Assembly (NCBI RefSeq): GCF_033568475.1
Contig: NW_027331833.1
Coordinates: 5,332,001-5,396,000 of the forward strand
From: Henckelia pumila
Taxonomy: Eukaryota > Streptophyta > Magnoliopsida > Lamiales > Gesneriaceae
Reading direction: 5' to 3'
Length of the DNA: 64,000 nt
The notes under the pieces are model-generated. The model had not been told where the DNA came from, did no database searches, and saw only the letters and a program-made list of their open reading frames with translations. Both the position numbers and the translations under genes were made by a program. Of the stretch, positions 44,667 through 54,281 are shown one piece after another (within the stretch, counting starts at the first letter, position 1; each line of letters opens with the position of its first letter).

Positions 44667-46380
44667 AGAGGTGGTGTTTTCTAAGATCGATCTGCGATCA
44701 GGCTACCACCAATTGAAGTCAAGGATGGGGACGTGCAGAAGATAGAATTCAGGACTCGCTATGTCCAATACGAGTTCTTGGTAATGTTGTTTGGGTTGAC
44801 CCATGCACCAACAGTGTTCATAGATATGATGAACAGGGTTTTTCAACCTTTCTTGGATCAGTTCATCATAGTATTCATAGATGAAATACTGATCTACTCT
44901 CGCAGTCTGGATGAGCATCTTCAGCACTTGTCTACCGTTTTGCAGATTGTGAAGGAGAAGCAGCTTTATGCTATGTTCAGTAAGTGTAAATTCTGTCTTG
45001 AGCAGATTGCATTTTTGGGTCATATAGTTTCAGCAAGGGGATTTGAGGTTGATCTATCTAAGGTAGAAGCAGTTCGGAATTGGGTTGCTCCGATTAATGC
45101 TACAGAGATACGGAGTTTCTTGGGTTTAGCAGGCTACTACATGAGGTTTTTATTCAAGATTTCTCCAAGATAGCTCTACCATTGACATCTTTAACCCGGA
45201 AAGGTGTGAAGTTCGTATGGTCAGAGCAGTGTGAGAAAAGCTTCGTAGAGTTGATGGAAAGATTGATGTCAGCACCAGTTCTATCAATTCCAAAAGGTAC
45301 AGGTCGTTTTTTGGTTTACACCGATGCTTCTAAGAGTGTATTAGGGGTTGTTTTGATGCAAGATGATAAGGTGATAGCTTATGCATCTTGACAGCTGAAG
45401 ATTCATGAGAAGAACTACCCGACTCATGATCTTGAGTTGGCGACAGTTGTATTTGCTTTGAAGCTATGGAGACTTTACTTGTATGGTGAGAAGTGCCAGA
45501 TTTTTACCGAACATGAGAGCCTAAAGTAATTCTTCACTCAGAAGGACTTGAATATGAGGCAGAGGCGATGTTTGGAATTGGTGAAGGACTTCGACTGTGA
45601 CATTAACTATCATCCAGGTAAGGCTAATGTAGTAGTAGATACATTGAGTCGCAAGTCTGCGACTTTGAACCAGTTGACAATTCAACAAGAGTTAATTGCA
45701 GATTTTGAGCGGATGAAATTGAAGGTATTCGAACCAATGGAGATATGCACTTTATCAGCCTTAACAGTAGTGCCAGGTTTGCTTGACAGGATTCGATTAG
45801 GCCAAGCTTCTGATGAACACCTGATGGCGTGGAGGAATAGAGATGAAGCTAAGGGTGGTACATTGTATACCGTCAAGAATGGAATTGTTCATAACAAAGG
45901 TAGAATGTGGGTGCCAGGAGTAGACTCACTGAGGGTAGAGGTGATGACTGAAGCACATACTGTTCTTTATTCCCTTCATCCAAGGAGTATGAAAATGTTT
46001 AATGACCTGCAAGCATTATATTGGTGGTCACGTATGAAGAAGGATATTGTGAGATTTTTGAGTGAATGTTTGACTTGTCAGCAGGTGAAAGTGGAGCATC
46101 AGAGGCCAGCAGGACTTCTAAAACCGTTTTCAATCCCCACTTGAAAGTGGGAAGATGTCACTATGGATTTCGTGGTAGGATTGTTGGTTACACCGTGAAG
46201 GATGAACTCGATCTGGGTGATAGTTGACAGGTTAACAAAGTCAGCTCATTTTCTATCAGTCAGGAATGATTTCTCAATGAAACAATATGTAGAGCTGTAC
46301 ATTTGAGAAATTGTTAGATTACATGGAGTTTCAGCAACAATAGTGTCTGACAGATATCCTAAGTTCACCTCAAATTTTAA
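44667..46380 (+). pseudogene. pol of the split gypsy, part 2 (RT, RNase H, integrase)
   Basis: Resumes with [14 protein letters not shown]. The catalytic box is FIDE where FIDD is expected (FIIVFIDEILIYSRS). FLGHIVSARGFEVDLSKVEA and [14 protein letters not shown] complete RT. RNase H has [33 protein letters not shown] leads into integrase: the zinc region runs from HPRSMKMFNDLQALYWW to [14 protein letters not shown], then [12 protein letters not shown] and VSDRYPKFTSNF, after which homology is lost. Stops interrupt it near 45173, 45390, 45527, 46144 and beyond. Confidence 0.88.
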
Positions 46381-46440
46381 AACTTGGCTAGCATAAAAAA
46401 CTCCTAAATTTATTAAAACTGATGGGGAAGAACGAATAAA

Positions 46441-46612
46441 AAACAACTAAATTCCTTGTAGCTTTTATTGAGGCATTAAGCTCCTTCAAGTCATCCTTAA
46501 TAATTAAATTAAGTACATGGCATACATTTTAAGTGCAAGTATTTCCCTTCTATCAATAATGAATTTTCACTTTTCATTCAACTTTTCAAGTAATCAATTG
46601 TATTGTCATTAT
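46441..46612. other. AT-rich flank of the MULE, no gene seen
   Basis: Unrelated to the gypsy before it. It ends with the MULE target duplication. It may continue beyond the MULE at 51507, where a 167-bp tandem repeat begins. Confidence 0.4.
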
Positions 46613-46623
46613 ATAAAACATGG

Positions 46624-46703
46624 GGGCTAATTGCATGGGTACCCTATGAATATTTATTTAGCTATTAAGCCCTCTTTCTTTTGAATTAATAGCTCACGTG
46701 CCC
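46624..46703 (+). repeat. left terminal inverted repeat of the MULE
   Basis: GGGCTAATTGCATGGGT, then TATGAATATTTATTTAGC, TATTAAGCCCTCTT and GAATTAATAGCTCACGTG, all matched inverted at the right end. Confidence 0.93.
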
Positions 46704-46955
46704 CAATCTCAGTTCTATTATATTTGTAATTATCAAATGACATTTATACCCTTCATATATAAAGGTGAGAATGCAGTCATTTTTCTCACTTTACGCAAAC
46801 CCTATCTCCCCAAATCGAGAGTGAATGAGACAAAAATCTAACTGAATGCTAACACTTTTTCTCCATCAACTGTTTGTGGTCAATCTTTGATAATCTCTGT
46901 ATGAAAAAGTTCTCAGTGAGTTTTATTCTCGTTCTTGCTTTATTTTTCTATTCGT

Positions 46956-49756
46956 ATGGATTTGTCCAAGAAGTTCGAGGTCTGGTATGGAGGTAGGTTT
47001 GAGTTAAACAAGAAAGCTTTGTATCCAAAGATAATTTATAATGGTGGTTTGAAGCATGTGTTTGAAAATGTGAACTTTGATAGGTTTAATTTTAGAGATT
47101 TGCTCGGTCTTTATCTCCTATGTGGTGGTAACAAAGTGAATGTGAAGTATTTTTTTAGAATTCCTGATATTGTAATAGAGCATGAACTAGTAGAAATATT
47201 CGGAGATAAAGAATTAGCAGATTTGTATACATATTGCAAAGATTCTGATTTTTTGAAAATATGGATTGAGGAGTCAATGACACCACCTCTTGAAGTACGA
47301 GACCCCAATGGGTACTCAGTAAGGGTAGAAGAATTTTTGAATTTAGGACCTATAGGCTATATTGAATATTCTAGTCATGATAATCATGAAGTTTATGATA
47401 AATCTGGTCCTGAATTTTGTGATAAATCTGGTCCTGATGTTTCTGATAAATCTGATCCTGAATTTTGTGATAAATCTAGTCCTGATGTTTCTGATAAATC
47501 TGAGTCTCATCCAGCTGTTGAACATAATGAATGGGAATGGGGATTCATTGGGTCTAGTGAGTTTGATGGCTCATCAGATGAAAACTACATCATGTCAGAT
47601 GATGAAGGTAGTGTTGATAGTGGTTTATTTGCTGAAAATGAGGGAACTCGATTGGCAGGGTCAAGTCAAGGGAGAAATAAAGATAAGAAAAAAATTAAAA
47701 GGGGTAAGAAAGCTGGACTGACAGGATCAATTCAGGGGAGAAATACAGATAAGGGGAAGAGTAAGGTAAGTGGGAAGAGAAAGGTAGATGAAAATGATAA
47801 GGTAAAGAGTAAGGTAGTTGAGAAAAGAAAGATAGATGAAAATGATATTGATTTACAGTGGGATAGTGAAGTTGGTGAGGAATATGAGCTACTAAGTGTT
47901 GGGAGTTCAGATAATGAGGGCCCTAAGCATCATATTTATAGGGAGGGACAAAGTATGAAGAATTTTGATCTTGTTGTGGGAATGAAATTCAAAAATGCAC
48001 ATGAGTTTAGAGAAGTTCTTAAAGACTACAATGTTAGGGAGGGTTATGAGTTGACACTAAAGAAGAATGAGTCTTATAGGGTGACAGATGTCTGTAAAAA
48101 GGGTTGTGATTGGAGGATTCATGCATCTTCAGTCATGGGAGGCCCCACTTTCCAAATTAAAACAATTAAGGGTGAACACAATTGTGCAAAATCTAACACC
48201 AACAAATTTGCTAACTACAAGTATTTGGGGAAAAGGGTTGAGAAGATTGTTAGAGATAACCCAGATATCAACATTGATCAACTGAAAAATACAATTACAT
48301 GGAAATGTGAAGTGGAATGTAGCAAATGGAAAGTTTTAAGGGCAAAGAAGTATGCTATGCAGAAAATAAGGGGTGTTGATAGCCTTCAGTATCACCTACT
48401 GTGGGATTATTGTGAGACAGTGAGGAAGTACAATCCAGGTTCGAAGTTTATACTTAGGAAGAAGGAAGACTTTGAAACACCAACTTTTGAAAAGTTGTAT
48501 TTCAGTTTGAATGCCATGAAAAATGCCTTTTTAGAAGGGTGTAGACCTATAATAGGTTTGGATGGTTTTTTTCTCAAGACAATACATGGTGGACAGATGT
48601 TGGTAGCCATAGGGAGGGATGTGAATGAAAACATGGTTCCAATTGCATTAGCTGTAGTGCAAGTGGAGAATAGAGAAAATTGGACTTGGTTTTTAAGGGA
48701 GTTACTGGAAGACATAGGAGGGTTGGGAGATGAAAGATGGACATTCATATCTGATAGATAAAAAGGCTTGGTTGAGGCTGTGAAAGATCTGGCACCAGAT
48801 TCAGAACACAGATTCTGTTTAAGACATATGTACCAAAACTATAAAAAGAAATATAGGGGGCTGGAGTTAAAAGACCTATTTTGGAAGGCTGCTACTACAG
48901 GGAATAAGAATAATTTAAGGTTCACATGAACAACATATCAAAGGTAGTTCCTAAGGTTAATGCTACTTATGAGACAGCTTGTGAGTGGCTGCAAAAAATT
49001 CCACCAAACCATTGGGCCAGAAGTCATTTTAAAACTACTTGTCAATCAGATATTGTAGTCAATAATTTATGTGAGTCCTTTAACAGTTATATTCTTGATG
49101 CTAGGGATAAGCCCATTATAACAATGCTAGATCGTATTAGGAACAAATTGCTCGAAAGAATACAGAAGAAAAAGGCAGTAATGGAGAAATATGTGGGAGA
49201 AATATGCCCAAATATAATGAAGAAGATCAATAGGAATAAAAAGTTTTCTAGATTCTTTGTTGCTTTGTACTGCAGGGAGTCTGAATATCAGATTCAATGT
49301 TTGTCTGTCCAAGGAAATCTGAGTCAGTATGTGGTTGATTTGTCAAATAAAACATGCACATGTGGAATGTTTCAGCTCTGTGGGTTCCCATGCTCACATG
49401 CATGCACTTCCATTGGTGAAAGGCGGCAGAGGTTGGAAGATTATGTGAACAAATGCTATAGCAAGGATGTCTACTTGAAGGTATATTCTCATATGATACA
49501 TGATGTTCCTGGAAAATTTGACTATTTGAAGACCCCATGGCAACCATTGAATGCACCAACCTTTAAGAGACAGAAAGGAAGACCTGCAAGATTGAGAAGG
49601 AAAGATGTTGATGAGGGCAGTAGAGTTTCCACAAGGAAAGGGCTTACACATAAATGCAGAAAATGTTTGGAACTTGGCCACAATATCACAACATGTACCA
49701 ATCCAATTCACCCAAGATCTAATTTATACAAGGTAAATACTAAGAATAACACTTAA
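46956..49756 (+). pseudogene. MULE transposase (MURA-like), broken
   Basis: Start ATG at 46956 (MDLSKKFEVWYGGRF). An N-terminal PB1-like MULE region is followed by an acidic linker with an imperfect repeat of about 7 residues (DKSGPEFCDKSGPDVSDKSD) and Lys-rich stretches that could be nuclear localisation signals. The MuDR-type DNA-binding zone has EGYELTLKKNESYRV and CKKGCDWRIHAS. The catalytic core has D in GLDGFFLKT, D in FISDR and E in LCESFNSYIL. A C-x2-H pair is CLRHM. Then come the SWIM zinc finger (CTCGMFQLCGFPCSHA) and a CCHC knuckle (CRKCLELGHNITTC). A TAA at 48759-48761 follows FISDR, and the frame shifts by one base near 48910, so this copy is inactive. Confidence 0.94.
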
Positions 49757-49828
49757 ACATATTTGATGAAATGTTTTTTTTTAACTTGGCCACAATATCT
49801 GTTTTGACCATTATAACTTCTAAAATTG

Positions 49829-50319
49829 CAGGGGAATGAAGATGAACGATGCAGCATGCAATTTGATGATCAAGATTCACATCCATTGTCTAGTGCTTCC
49901 AAGAAAACAAATCGTGCAACGATTAGACAATCAAAACATGGTTCAAGTAGAGCTCAACATGAATATTCTAATGCATCTCACTCAATTTCTGAGGTAATTC
50001 TTCAATTGGATTATATATTTTTTAATATATGTTAGATTTATCAAGCTGGAACAAAAACTTGAGGGCTCAGTATTCACAAGATTTGGATAATGTTGGGAGA
50101 AGAGTGGAGAAGCACCAATTGTCCAGGGGAAATGACAATGTAATGACAAGTGGAATTGGAAGTGTAAGAACAAAAAGTGCTACAATTGAAGGTGAAAATT
50201 CAAGTGTAGATAAAGTCTTCACATCGGCAACAGTTAATGAAGCTATAATGCAAAGCGCTAATGCAATAGATCATAAAGCTGGGATTGGAAGTGCAGTAGC
50301 ATCTCCAAAGATAAACTAA
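49829..50319 (+). pseudogene. possible 3' exons of the MULE transposase gene
   Basis: After LYK at about 49729 a GTAAAT donor is seen, and a TTGCAG acceptor precedes 49831, where the frame NEDERCSMQFDDQDSHPL runs to a GAG|GTAATT donor at about 49993. A further frame covers about 50038-50319 (WNKNLRAQYSQDLDNVGRRV), ending in a stop. The low-complexity Ser/Asn/Gln-rich protein has no known domain. Alternatively transcription simply ends after the stop at 49756. Confidence 0.4.
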
Positions 50320-50776
50320 GGGAATGTAGCAATTTATGCTGTTTTGTATTTTGTCATTGAATGGATTGCCTTGATTTTGAGTACCAAAAATTAAACTGGT
50401 AGTAAGATGTGCATGAAAAATGCTAATTTTTAGTGTGTCCCTTGATGTTGGTTATCAAACAGTAAGTTGAATGTTGAGATATATGTGAATTATGTTTCTT
50501 TTGTACCTTTTCATTCATTTATTTCTTACAAACCCATCGATTATTTTCCATGAATACGCTAAATAAAAACCAACTGATATACTTTTAAATTGAAATAATA
50601 CACACAAACGTTATACAATACTCACAATCCAAATGAAATTCACACAAAGAAAACCACTGTCATCTTCATTAATACAAAAGCCAAATAAAATTTCATACAA
50701 CAAAAACCATCATCATCTTCATTAATACAGAGGAGTGCACTTATTAGAAGATTACATACTGCATATACCCAACAAT
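50320..50776. other. convergent 3' region between the two MULE genes
   Basis: AT-rich, no coding sequence. It contains a duplicated segment (ATCTTCATTAATACA at about 50659 and 50717). It is the likely polyadenylation zone for the plus-strand transposase gene and the minus-strand zinc-finger gene. Confidence 0.5.
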
Positions 50777-51175
50777 TCACTTAATCAGTATAACAACTAG
50801 CACAAGAAGAAAGAAAACACAAGAAACCCAAGCAACAGGAATATATCCAGCCGCAAAATAGCCATGTATTGGCACCGATCCACTGGACATAACTTCTCCT
50901 TCTTCATGAGCTTTCTTCTGGTTATCAAAACCCCCATAGCTGTAGTGAGAGGCATCTTTGAATTCACTGTAAAATTCTTCTTCGCTGCCATTAGGTATCA
51001 CATTATAGCTCTCGGGCTTGCACCAACGAAAAAATCCACATTGATTTGTTGAGCAACTGTAATATAGCATGCCTTTGGACTTCTTCTTCTCCGACATAAC
51101 AACCCTAATTTCGGCCATCATTTTTCAGGAACACAATGGAGGTTTCGGGTACCTAACATCAAAGCTCGAATTCAT
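50777..51175 (-). pseudogene. GRF-type zinc-finger protein with C-terminal membrane segment, one stop
   Basis: Inside the MULE, convergent to the transposase. From the ATG at 51175 (MNSSFDVRYPKPPLCS) the frame meets a TGA at 51125-51127, where the second Cys of the CxC pair would be expected. It then reads on as a GRF zinc finger (AEIRVVMSEKK, YYSCSTNQCGFFRWCKPE) with Cys residues in the right spacing and the diagnostic CGFFRW. After an acidic linker it ends in a hydrophobic helix (WVSCVFFLLVLVVILIK). Small plant GRF proteins often have this finger-plus-membrane-tail architecture. The role is unknown. An alternative start at 51121, after the stop, would give a 114-residue protein lacking the first Cys pair. 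Confidence 0.7.
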
Positions 51176-51379
51176 AGCTGATTTCCGCCATTTTCATTGA
51201 GAATCCATAAGAGTATCACTTCTCCAAATATTTCTTCAACCTACGAAATAATTGAAATGAGAGCAAGTGACAATAATTCAATAGGTTTATCAAGGGCAAA
51301 TAAGGTAGTTCACGTGAAAAAATCATCATAAAATGATAAACACACGCATATACAACGCGTGTATTCACAACTTCAACAA

Positions 51380-51495
51380 AAGGGGTCACGTGAGCTATTA
51401 ATTCAAAAGGAAGAGGGCTTAATAGCTAATTAAATATTCATAGGGGATTTTACGCCTATTAAAAATTTCATAGGGGGCACCCATGCAATTAGCCC
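51380..51495 (-). repeat. right terminal inverted repeat of the MULE
   Basis: Inverse of 46624-46703, with about 38 extra bp near the tip (GGCGTAAAATCCCC zone) that the left arm lacks. Confidence 0.92.
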
Positions 51496-51829
51496 ATAAA
51501 ACATGGTCGACTAGTGTAATTGAAAAAACTTTTTTTATCTCCTCTCTCGTAGAAAAACATGAACCATCTTGCCAATTTCTTTTCCGACATGCCTAGTGAT
51601 TTTTTCAGTTAATTATTATTTTTAGAATGACACATTGCATATTTCAGTTTGTAATTATTTTTATAAAACATGATCAACTAGTGTAATTGAAAAGACTTTT
51701 TTTCTCTCCTCTCTCGTAGACAAACATGAACCATCTTGCCAATTTCTTTTCCAACATGCCTAGTGGATTTTTTAGTTATTTATTATTTTTACAATGACAC
51801 ATTGGTTATTTCATTTTGTAGTTATTTTT
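51496..51829. repeat. two tandem copies of a 167-bp unit
   Basis: 51496-51662 and 51663-51829 both start ATAAAACATG.TC and contain CTCCTCTCTCGTAGA and CATGAACCATCTTGCCAATT, with scattered substitutions. The MULE inserted exactly at the left edge of the first copy. Confidence 0.88.
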
Positions 51830-52391
51830 ATAAATTCTAGTTAAGTAGAATAGTTTTTATAGTATATGAGTGTTTTGGATGTTCGAAAATTGGCATATCC
51901 ATATCTACGTTAGTTATTTTACACCTATCAATTTTTATAATATATAATTTAGAAAGATAATAATCGTTGTACATGATTCCAGGGGCGGATATATGTATGG
52001 TGAAGGGGGTTTCTAGTTCGATTCCCTCAGGCCTCAACTTTCATTTTCATTCTCAATTTTGTTTTTAAATTTTAAATATCGGTCTCCATTGGGTTAATGA
52101 GTCTACGTACAATATTTTTTAATTGAACCAATTTCATTCTCAAATATTGATCTCCAGGTCTGGTCTACACATAATATTTTTTATTGAACCAATTTCATTC
52201 TCTATTATTGACTAAATTACTTAACTTTTGTCTTTTGGTTTATCGATAAGTGTTAACATCTCTTGCAAAACCAAAATCCAATTTTTTTAATTTTATTTTC
52301 ATTAAATTTTTTAGAGAAGCTATGTTATTATTGAATGAAACTTTTTATTGTTTTAGTTATATTATGAATTAATGGTATTTTGACACGATAT
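51830..52391. other. AT-rich DNA without a gene
   Basis: A short internal duplication (ATTGAACCAATTTCATTCTC near 52125 and 52185) is visible. No reading frame of interest. Confidence 0.5.
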
Positions 52392-53205
52392 TGTTGAGCA
52401 ACGGAACCTTGATATCTCCACAATGGTATGATATTGTCTAATTTGGATACAAACTCTCATGGTTTTGCTTTTGGATTTTATCCAAAAGGTCTCATACCAA
52501 TAGAGATATTATTTCATATATTAAACCATGATCTTTCTCTTGATCTTCCAATGTGAGAATTTAGTTGCAATTCCAACAATATTCCCCTCAAAAGAGGTCT
52601 CACTGTTATTCACATGGTTTGGGCCTCCCCTCAATCTTTCCTCCAATCGAGAGGAGGCTCGGATCCTCAACTAAAACGAAATCCCACCATTATTCGCATG
52701 GTCTGGGACTCCCCTCAATCCGTCCTTCAATCAAGGCTAGGCCACTCCTCCCATTATTCACATTGTTCGGGCCTCTCCTCATTTCATCCTCCAATCGAGG
52801 CCAGGTCACTCCTCTTCATTACGTTGGGGAACACGCCATACATGAAATACCGGGAGCATCACTGTCTCGATACCTTATCACGAATTTTTATCGGGAGACA
52901 TCATCTCATTCGTTTAAGTATTTCGAGGATCCCAAACATGGCTTTGATACCACTTGTTGATCAACATAACCTTGATATCTACACAATAGTATGATATATT
53001 GTTCACTTTATGTATAAACCCTTGTGGTTTTGCTTTTGGACATCACCCAAAAGGACTTAGGCAGTGTTTGGAAGATCTTATATAAAGTAGTTATCAGCTT
53101 TTCCTTAACCAAATTTTCAAAATTTTGTTAAGAAAAAACTGAGAAGTGCTTCCTAGAAGTTCTCTCAAACATTACCTTATACCCATGGAAATATCATTCC
53201 TATCA
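52392..53205 (-). mobile_element. TRIM-like non-autonomous LTR element
   Basis: The left LTR at 52392-52578 (187 bp, TGTTGAGCAACG...CCAACA) and the right LTR from 52955 (TGTTGATCAACATAACC) share CCTTGATATCT, ACAATRGTATGATAT and GGTTTTGCTTTTGGA. A primer site TGGTATCAAAGC is read on the minus strand at 52941-52952, and a purine tract lies by the left LTR. The interior is only 376 bp, non-coding, with a unit repeated about three times (TATTCRCATGGTTTGGGMCT). The right LTR is interrupted by the MITE at 53060 and its far end is uncertain. Confidence 0.6.
53060..53176. mobile_element. Tourist/PIF-Harbinger-like MITE
   Basis: 117-bp fold-back sequence whose arms GGCAGTGTTTGG... and ...CTCAAACATTACC pair along their length, flanked by TTA on both sides (53057-53059, 53177-53179). 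It lies inside the right LTR of the TRIM-like element, whose similarity resumes on the far side (TTATACCCATGGAAATAT). Confidence 0.75.
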
Positions 53206-53357
53206 GCTTTTCCTTATCTTTGATTATATAATTTTGTTTTGATGAATTTTTGGAAGAACATGCTTAGTTTTATTTTCAAATTCATCATGAACTATTCTTT
53301 TAGTCTAGAGGATATACGGATCTTGACTTCCCATGATTTGGATGTTTTGAATTATAT

Positions 53358-54075
53358 TAGGGGTGGAATCGGGTCGGGACCTGTCCCGTAACCCCCTTAC
53401 CCGATTCCCGTCCCGATAGAAATTGTGATATTTTTTTTCTCCCTATTCCGCACCCGATATGTGTCGAGACCCGAATGTTCGGGATCCCGTCGGGTCGGGA
53501 GAGGGTAATCCCGAATAATTTTTTTTTAAAAAAAAAAATTCTATAAAAATATTTTTTTGAAAAAAAATTATGAAAAAAATCAAATAATTTCTTAATACAT
53601 TATAAATAAATTAAAATTTCTTTATATATAACCATTAAAAACTAAAACATTTTTTTAGTACATTACAAATAAACTAAAACAACTATTTGATTAATAAAAA
53701 AACATATAATTATTCATAATAATAAGAAAACAAAATAAAAAATTATAACTCAATGTTAATATTAAAAAAGATAAATATAAAAAAATTATATGATATATAA
53801 TTATAAAACATTAATATTAAAACATAAAATTAAAAAAAATTATTTTTTTAATTAAAAAATATTATTAAAAAATATTATTTTTATATTCGGGTCCGGTCGG
53901 AAATCCTGTCGGGAAGGGTTGCCTAACCCGATCCCGATCCCAATCCCGACATTGATCGGGTCGGGAAAAATCTCGAACACTCGGGTCGGAAAAAGTTCGG
54001 GACGAGAAAAATTCGGGACGGGAACGGGTTGGGAATCGGGACGGGTCGGGATTTTTGTAAAATTTGTCACCCCTA
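53358..54075. mobile_element. hAT-like non-autonomous element
   Basis: Ends TAGGGGTG...CACCCCTA with flanking AATTATAT and ATTTATAT (7 of 8). 718 bp. Both ends are rich in CGGGTCGGG/CCCGACCCG repeats around an AT-rich core. The open frame at 53852-54100 is a by-product of those repeats. Confidence 0.78.
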
Positions 54076-54281
54076 ATTTATATATTTGAATTCTTCGCAT
54101 AGTTTATTTGTGTTTTCCTGTTCTTAATGTTTTCAATTTATTGGCCATAAATTGAATGATTTATTGTTTAGAATTCATCACTCGGGAGAGGAAATTTTGA
54201 ATATGGCCTAGAAAAATACATTATTAGTGTTTATATTGTTCGAAAGACATATAACTCCATTAAAATCATTGGAAGAATTAT

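Larger units (their letters stand above)
36205..46440 (+). mobile_element. Ty3/gypsy element lacking its 3' end, split by a CACTA transposon
   Basis: The 5' LTR (36205-38226) starts TGTAAGGTCC inside the pol of the older gypsy; GTGCA precedes it. The primer site is at 38230, followed by gag, protease, RT, RNase H and part of integrase. RT is split at 40353/44667 by the CACTA element. Integrase fades after VSDRYPKFTSNF (about 46375), and from about 46440 the sequence is unrelated. No 3' LTR is present in the window, so the right end and its target duplication are lost. Confidence 0.85.
46624..51495 (+). mobile_element. Mutator-like element (MULE) with two convergent genes
   Basis: 4872 bp. 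Termini are GGGCTAATTGCATGGGT and its inverse ACCCATGCAATTAGCCC. Inverted similarity extends to a CACGTG about 80 bp inside the left end and about 110 bp inside the right end, the right arm having extra sequence. The 11-bp direct duplication ATAAAACATGG lies at 46613-46623 and 51496-51506 (MULEs usually make 8-11 bp). It encodes a MURA-type transposase on the plus strand and a small zinc-finger protein on the minus strand. A few stops and one shift disable the transposase, but terminal repeats and duplication are perfect, so it is fairly recent. Confidence 0.95.

Noticed and set aside
52565..52994. Two overlapping frames of about 130 codons
   Set aside because: They arise from the threefold repeat inside the TRIM-like element and run across its primer site.
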